DNA from: Sipunculus nudus | Lineage: Eukaryota; Annelida; Sipuncula; Golfingiida; Sipunculidae | DNA length: 64,000 bases | Assembly: GCA_026874595.1 (NCBI GenBank) | Contig: CM049312.1 | Coordinates: 25,663,956-25,727,955 of the forward strand | Reading direction: 5' to 3' | Shown here: positions 58,590 to 64,000 of the stretch, piece after piece | How the letters are laid out: every line of letters begins with the position of its first letter | Numbering within the stretch: position 1 is the first letter of the stretch | The notes under the pieces: model-generated | Told to the model about the DNA's origin: nothing | Database searches by the model: none | Seen by the model: only the letters and a program-made list of their open reading frames with translations | Program-made: the position numbers and the translations under genes

Positions 58590-59460
58590 TGAATGCAAAT
58601 TAACCCATCAACTTTTAAAGAACAAGGAAAAGTCTTGTCTGAAGTTGAAAGTAATTGTTCTGATGTTGATCATTATGATCATGATTATGACGATGATGAC
58701 ATCAGTGACTTCTATAAAGAACATGGAGAAGCGTCGTCTAAAGTGATTGTGCTGTTATTGATTATTTTAGTGATGATTATTATGACATCAGTGTTCTCCT
58801 GCGTACTAAAAGAGAAGATTATATTAAAGCAGGAAGTTCTCAAGGTGGTGGCTCATCGGATGATATATTAGAATCTTTTAAAAAGATCTGTATGATGAGG
58901 GTCTGTGCGGGCCCAACATTTGGTAAAACGGGCAGAGATTTACAATAAAAAGTTCTCCAACCTCTGTCAAGCGAAGTACCGATGACAATACAGGACAGTT
59001 ATGCCAGACCAAAAAAACACTGAGAATATCATTGTGTCTCGTATTAATGGTCAGGTAAGGCAGCGTTTTTCAGATAAATAAAGATAAACGCATGGCACAT
59101 ATATCCGGAAAACCCTAACAAAAGCATCTTTGCATTAGCACAAGTATCAGATGTTTTGTTTTGCAACCTTGGGATATCAAGGTTGATAAATCAAGAGAAT
59201 GCTGTAAAAATTCACGTCCCACCCATGAGGAAGGATGTATTTCCAACCCCTATCTCTTGAGGCCACTCAAACGTTCAAATATGATAGGAGCTGGACAAGC
59301 AGTGTCTCTCACGCGAATCGCACCAGGATTCAGGAGCGACTGCTGCATGACACTTGAAGCTTGGCGCGCGGATACACTTAAGCGACTTTTCGCATATTTG
59401 ACGCTTGATGCGCGCGTTAGTATGTTCAAATGGGATGATTTTATAAAACAGTGGCTGTAA
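58590..59460 (+). pseudogene. Possible gag-like remnant of a DIRS/Ngaro-type retroelement
   Basis: Pieces in changing frames read LSEVESNCSDVDHYDHDYDD, QGGGSSDDILESFKK, then VLQPLSSEVPM, RPKK and LTKASL-like blocks with ALAQVSDVLF. This order (acidic, Ser-rich segment, then an LTKA-x-x-AL-x-x-x-D-x-L block) resembles the first ORF of some tyrosine-recombinase retroelements in invertebrates. The identification is from memory of the pattern and weak. Confidence 0.25.
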
Positions 59461-60440
59461 TCGATCTATATAGCAAATACTGCTTGTAAATCTTTTTTCC
59501 CCATGTAAAGAACTTGGCCTTCGAATATTTATTCAACAAGTTCAGGGAAGCTTTCAATGCCCAGAGGAGCAATAAAATCATTTATTGTTTCTACTCGAAA
59601 ACGCCTCTTATTAGCTTAGTACACTTGCAAAACACGAAAAAATATCGAACAACCTCACCTCTTCATATTCTTTCAGAAGGAATCGAAATTATATAACTGA
59701 CGGTGGAACTAAATATGCATCTTCCCCGACATGTGGCAACGCCTGGGAAATGGTTGCTTTTGGGTCTTAAAGTGTTTGGAACGATACCCAGTGTGTCGTG
59801 AGGGCAGCACTTTCTATATACCCCAATAAATCCCCGAGCACTTTGACATTATTTAGGAAACTAAGCAATGAGTCTATCGAAGGGAACCTATCAGTTTACC
59901 AGTGAAAAAACTCTCCCGACCAAGTTGCATGAATCTGTCCAAGTGCAAGAACGGTTATTATGCAAGTAGTAGATCAGAATAGGTAGAAAACATTTCTCTC
60001 TAACTGGAATGATATCCACCAATTTTATTCATATGTCTTGAAATTAAATGCGTTGGGAAATTCTGCGTCTGATCTGTATTTTAACTACAGAAACAATGCA
60101 ATGGTTACGAAAAGTGTTACGGAAGTCATGGTATACCTTTCTTTTGATAATTAAATATGGAACGTATACCACCAATACAAGTGAAATGTTGCGATGTCTG
60201 TTACATCCGTAAATCTACAATAACGTCATATGTATCGTCTATATAAAACAAAACCCTGCCGTGGTCTTAGCCAGAATTAAAATGTTAGCCAACAATCAAC
60301 TGTATGTATTAGTCTTTCTCGATTGACAGACAACAGGTATTAATTCAGGTCGATCAACTAGTCCTGGGGCTTAGTGGGTCCTGTGTGCAATGATATGTCC
60401 CCATTGTTGACTTCTAATCCAGGTAGGATACCCTTAGGAG
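59461..60440. other. No gene recognised
   Basis: Nothing identified on either strand beyond short open frames. Confidence 0.4.
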
Positions 60441-60449
60441 AGTAAAAAA

Positions 60450-62556
60450 GTGACCAAGGGGTCATGACGCTCAGCTAACTAGGAAGACATAAACAAAAGG
60501 AATTTTATCATCTGAATGCCAAATTTTGTAGGTGCTATCCCCATTTATCAGAAGCATAGCTCGGGGGATATGGCCAACAGAGACAGTTTTCCAAGGAGAT
60601 TTTCATGGACCTTCCTGGATGTCAAGATTCTGGGTGCAATGGTTACGATTTGTGCCCTGTTAACGGACGACCGCTTCTTTGAAGGTCTCAACAATAACAA
60701 TTGAAAGAAAATGTATAAAAAAAATGAAAAAAAAATCCAGGTAGCGCCACCAGTCTGCAGGAACTGAAAAACACTAGTTTAGTAGTCCATGATGAATGTG
60801 CATGCAAAGAATAATGGAAATCAATACATAAATTGTTCAGATACTGGAACTTTCGTATCAAATTTTCAATTATTCTTGGGGGTATTTCTGAGCCCCATTG
60901 CTCGGAGAATATGGGTAACAGAGACCTAATTTCGGGTTTCAAAGGATATTTTTCACGGACCTCCCTGGATTTCAAGTATGAAGATTTTAGGACCAATGGT
61001 TACGATTTGTGCCTTGTTAACGAATCCGCATATTCTAAGGTCTCAAAAAAAAAGAGAAAAAAATGTTTAAATTCGAAAAAGAAATCCAGGTGGCGCCACC
61101 AGTCTGCAGGTGCTGATGAAACACATCTTGATCAATATATATACAAAGAATCATGGTAATCTATGCATTGGTTGTTCAGATACTGGAACTTTTGTATCAA
61201 ACTTTTGATTATTCTAGGGGTACTTCTGAGCCCCATAACTAAGAGAATATGGGTAACAGAGACCTAATTTCAAGTGTCTAAAGAGAACTTTTGAGGATAT
61301 CAAGTTTGAAGATTCTCAGTCCAATGATTATGATTTGTACCTGCTTTGGTATCAAATTTTCAATAATTCTGGAGGGTATTTATAAGCCCCATAGCTCGAA
61401 GAATATGGGAAACAAAGACCTTATTTCAGGTCTTCAAGGGGATTTTTCATCGACCTCCCTGGATGTCAAGTAAGAAGATTCTGGGCTCAGTGTTTATGAA
61501 TTGTGCCCTGGTAATGGATGACTGCATCTTTAAAGGTCTAAAAAAAACTGCAAAAACTGATGAAACACTCTATGATGAATATGCATTAAAAGAATCAGGG
61601 TGATCAATGCACTAGTTTTTCAGATACTGAAGCCTTTGTATGAAATTTCAAATTATTCTGGGGGGTACTTCTGAGCCCTATAGCTCGGAGATTATTGGTA
61701 ACACACCTAATTAAAGTTTTCAAAGGAGATTTTTCGTGGATCTCCCTGGATAACAAGTCAGAAGATTCCAGGTCTAATGGTTACAATTTGTGCCATGTTA
61801 ACAGATGACCACATCTAATAAGTTCTCAAAAATTGAGAGAAAATGCGTAAAAATTCGAAAAAAGTCAAGGTGGAAACACCAGTCTACAGGAACTGATGAA
61901 ACCCTCCATGACCTATATGCATGCATAGAATCCAGGCGATCAATGCACTAGTTGTACAGATACTAGAGCTTTTGTATCAAATTTTTAATTATTCTGGGGG
62001 GGTAATTCTGAGCCCCATAGCTCGTAGGATATGGGTAACAGAGAGCTAATTTCAGGTTTCCAAGGAGATTTTTCATGCACTTTCCAGCATGTCAAGTAAG
62101 AAGATTCCAGGTCCAATGGTTACAATTTGTGCCCTGATAACAGATGACCAAATCTAAAAAGGTCTCAAAAATTGAGAGAAAATGCGTAAAAATTCGAAAA
62201 GACAAGGTGGAAACACCAGTCTACAGGAACTGATGAAACCCTCCATGATCTATATGCATGCATAGAATCCAGGCGATCAATGTACGAGTTGTACAGATAC
62301 TAGAGCTTTTGTATCAAATTTTTAATTATTCTGGGGGGTACTTCTGAGCCCCATAGCTCGTAGGATATGGGTAACAGAGAGCTAATTTCAGGTTTCCAAA
62401 GAGATTTTTCATGCACTTTCCAGCATGTCAAGAAAGAAGATTCCAGGTCCAGCGGTAACGATTTGTGCCTGGTTAAAGGACGAACGGAAAGACGGACGCC
62501 GGACAAAGGGCGATCGCAATAGCTCAGATGACTTTCAGTCAGCTGAGCTAAAAGAG
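60450..62556 (+). mobile_element. Element with about six ~337-bp repeats and hairpin end
   Basis: It starts near GACCAAGGGGTCATGACGCT and ends in TAGCTCAGATGAC-TTTCA-GTCAGCTGAGCTA (about 62520-62552). The marker CAGATACT(G/A)GA recurs at about 60838, 61177, 61621, 61957 and 62294: spacings 339, 444, 336 and 337 bp. The long interval holds an extra partial unit near 61340-61450. The last two units (61860-62510) are nearly identical, so amplification was recent there. The unit is the same as at 44.1-44.8 kb. Confidence 0.7.
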
Positions 62557-62749
62557 TGCAAAAGAGGCTGGGGGAATAAATGAAGCGAATTTTTTACAAT
62601 TTGAGCAGTAATATTTTAACAACCAAGACTCGAGTCCTTAATAGAAGTGACAATATTAGTAACGTCCATTATATCTGTAGGTTAAAGGGACATTGAATGT
62701 GGATTTTCCGTTTTAATATACGGGGCCGGCTGGATGCCCTGTAAGTTTG

Positions 62750-63640
62750 TTATTAATCTGGCTGAATTGCACCAACATTAACATAGAAATCATTAAAACT
62801 GCCTGCTATATCCTTTTTAATTATAATTATTTCACGAATTTTTGCAAACTTACTACTTGTTAAATCTCTTCGGTTTATTAATTATATCTTTAATTATTTG
62901 CCATGATTTTGTTAGGTTGCTTTTTTCCTAATGAGGTAGCATAATGATCTCGTTCAGCCTTTCTTAACAGGTGGTGCAATTTGTTTCTATATTTTTTGTA
63001 TGTATTTACATTGAATAATGTGGAGATTTTTAAAGATTTAACATAATGCTTATTCACTCTTATTGATTCTTTGAGTCCTGGTTTTAACCATGATTTTCTG
63101 TTTTTATATCCCATATTTTTACGTTTTAGAGGAAAACACTCATAGCATTTACAGATGGTGGTGTGAAACTAAGAGTAAGCAGCCTGACAATCGTAACTAT
63201 AAAGGACAGAGCTCCAGTTGACATATTTGAGTTGTGATAAAAATCTATTTTTTTTTGTGTCTGTGTATTGTCTTTTTGACTGAAACATTGGCATTTCTTT
63301 ACAGAGTATATCATAATGTATAGAAGAAAACTGGTAGATGGTCAGATATGCCAGTCAAACATATTCCGCTGAACAAATTTATATCAAAGATTTTATTCCC
63401 AAAATTATTATCAACCATTGCGGCTGTTTCCTTAGTTACTCTTGTAGCTTTGTTAATAAGAGGTAGGTACTCATATGAATATATATATATATCTATTTTT
63501 TTTTCTAAGATAAGAATATTATATAATATAATGTTAAATTCTTTCATATCCGTGTTTGGTGGTCTATAAAGTACTATAATAATTATATTTTTATTTAATT
63601 GTATACAGTCTTTATCTAACTTTGTGATAATTATTCATTA
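62750..63640 (-). pseudogene. LINE endonuclease/linker remnant
   Basis: On the minus strand, fragments occur in the order of a non-LTR retrotransposon: NIIIIVLYRPPNTD (endonuclease), PLINKATRVTKETA with GISDHLPVF, then KSWLKPGLKESIRVNKHYVK, YKKYRNKLHHLLRKAERDHY and finally a FNDFYVNVG motif. The GDFN active-site block is missing, replaced by an ATATAT stretch near 63478, and no reverse transcriptase follows. Frameshifts lie between the pieces. The pattern suggests a Jockey/CR1-like group. Confidence 0.7.
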
Positions 63641-64000
63641 CAATTCCTATTTGTTTCCAAGTCTTTTCTCCTTTCATTTTTCATTGAGTTTTTTACGTAC
63701 ATAGAAACGCCTCCTCGAGGTTCATTTCTCTACAAATAAACTCGTCTATATCCATCAATATCATATAACTTGGCATTATGGTCATTATAATGAAAGCATT
63801 TCCAAGACAATACCGTATTTAGTCATGGTGATATTCAATATGGCTGCTAATATGGTCGCCGTACCATTAAATCGTGTATGACAAGCCATTAAATTAAGGT
63901 AGTTGATTGATTTTGATCTCATCGCCTGTGTTTTTAGGGTCCAGAAGTCTGTTTAAATTAATTTCAAGACTATAGTGATTTTGGTTATGGCGATATTCAA
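63641..64000. other. No gene recognised
   Basis: The frame of the LINE endonuclease is lost upstream of about 63640. Nothing else identified up to the window edge. Confidence 0.35.

Overview
This window looks like nuclear DNA from an invertebrate animal, most likely a bivalve mollusc or a close relative. It is AT-rich, with introns bounded by GT-AG sites, many (TA)n and (CA)n tracts, and a dense mix of LINE fragments, tRNA-like SINEs, hAT-like and fold-back elements and tandem-repeat elements with hairpin ends. The bivalve assignment is an inference from repeat style and gene families; no species marker was found. Nothing prokaryotic, plasmid-like or CRISPR-like is present.

1-12.3 kb: the 3' part of one gene on the + strand. 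I can splice it in frame from half a CUB domain through 14 EGF-like exons, a juxtamembrane exon, a transmembrane exon and a short cytoplasmic tail (19 exons, 2283 nt, 760 codons plus stop). It is a type I receptor of the MEGF10/11, Draper and scavenger-receptor-F style. Its tail ends in an E-x-x-Y-x-x-L motif. The EGF exons alternate between two types. One intron has a GC donor.

12.3-19.2 kb: no gene. It holds a LINE reverse-transcriptase tail (minus strand), microsatellites and small arrays.

19.3-26.3 kb: a second, shorter run of homologous exons (four EGF, one transmembrane, one or two tail exons) in the same splice phases and on the same strand. The first has a 1-base insertion and the fourth is degenerate. 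It is either a decaying tandem paralogue without its own 5' end or an alternative 3' cassette of the first gene. A 2.4-kb hAT-like element sits in its largest intron.

26.3-32.6 kb: mostly featureless, with a 44-codon pogo/CENP-B-type helix-turn-helix remnant and a ~270-bp tandem-repeat element.

32.7-36.1 kb (minus strand): an intronless C2H2 zinc-finger gene with about 31 fingers, broken by several stops and frameshifts and containing a ~1.43-kb internal duplication. I read it as a pseudogene.

37-46 kb: mobile DNA. It includes a dispersed family ending in a TAGCTCAGATGAC hairpin, a 1166-bp hAT-like MITE with an 8-bp target duplication, a 1.2-kb Helitron/HINE-like element built of ~180-bp repeats (its empty site is visible elsewhere in the window), and a 2-copy version of a ~337-bp repeat.

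47-54.4 kb: a nested structure. Arms of a large inverted repeat enclose the region. The left arm is split by a 1.84-kb element with CAGTGAAA ends. The spacer holds a LINE tail and a long-TIR MITE, which is itself split by a 5'-truncated LINE with a 14-bp target duplication.

54.4-64 kb: a MITE copy matching one inside the first gene, the 3' end of a Ty3/gypsy-like element, a possible DIRS/Ngaro-type gag-like remnant, a ~2.1-kb element carrying ~337-bp repeats, and a minus-strand LINE endonuclease remnant.

The only apparently intact coding unit is the receptor at the left edge.
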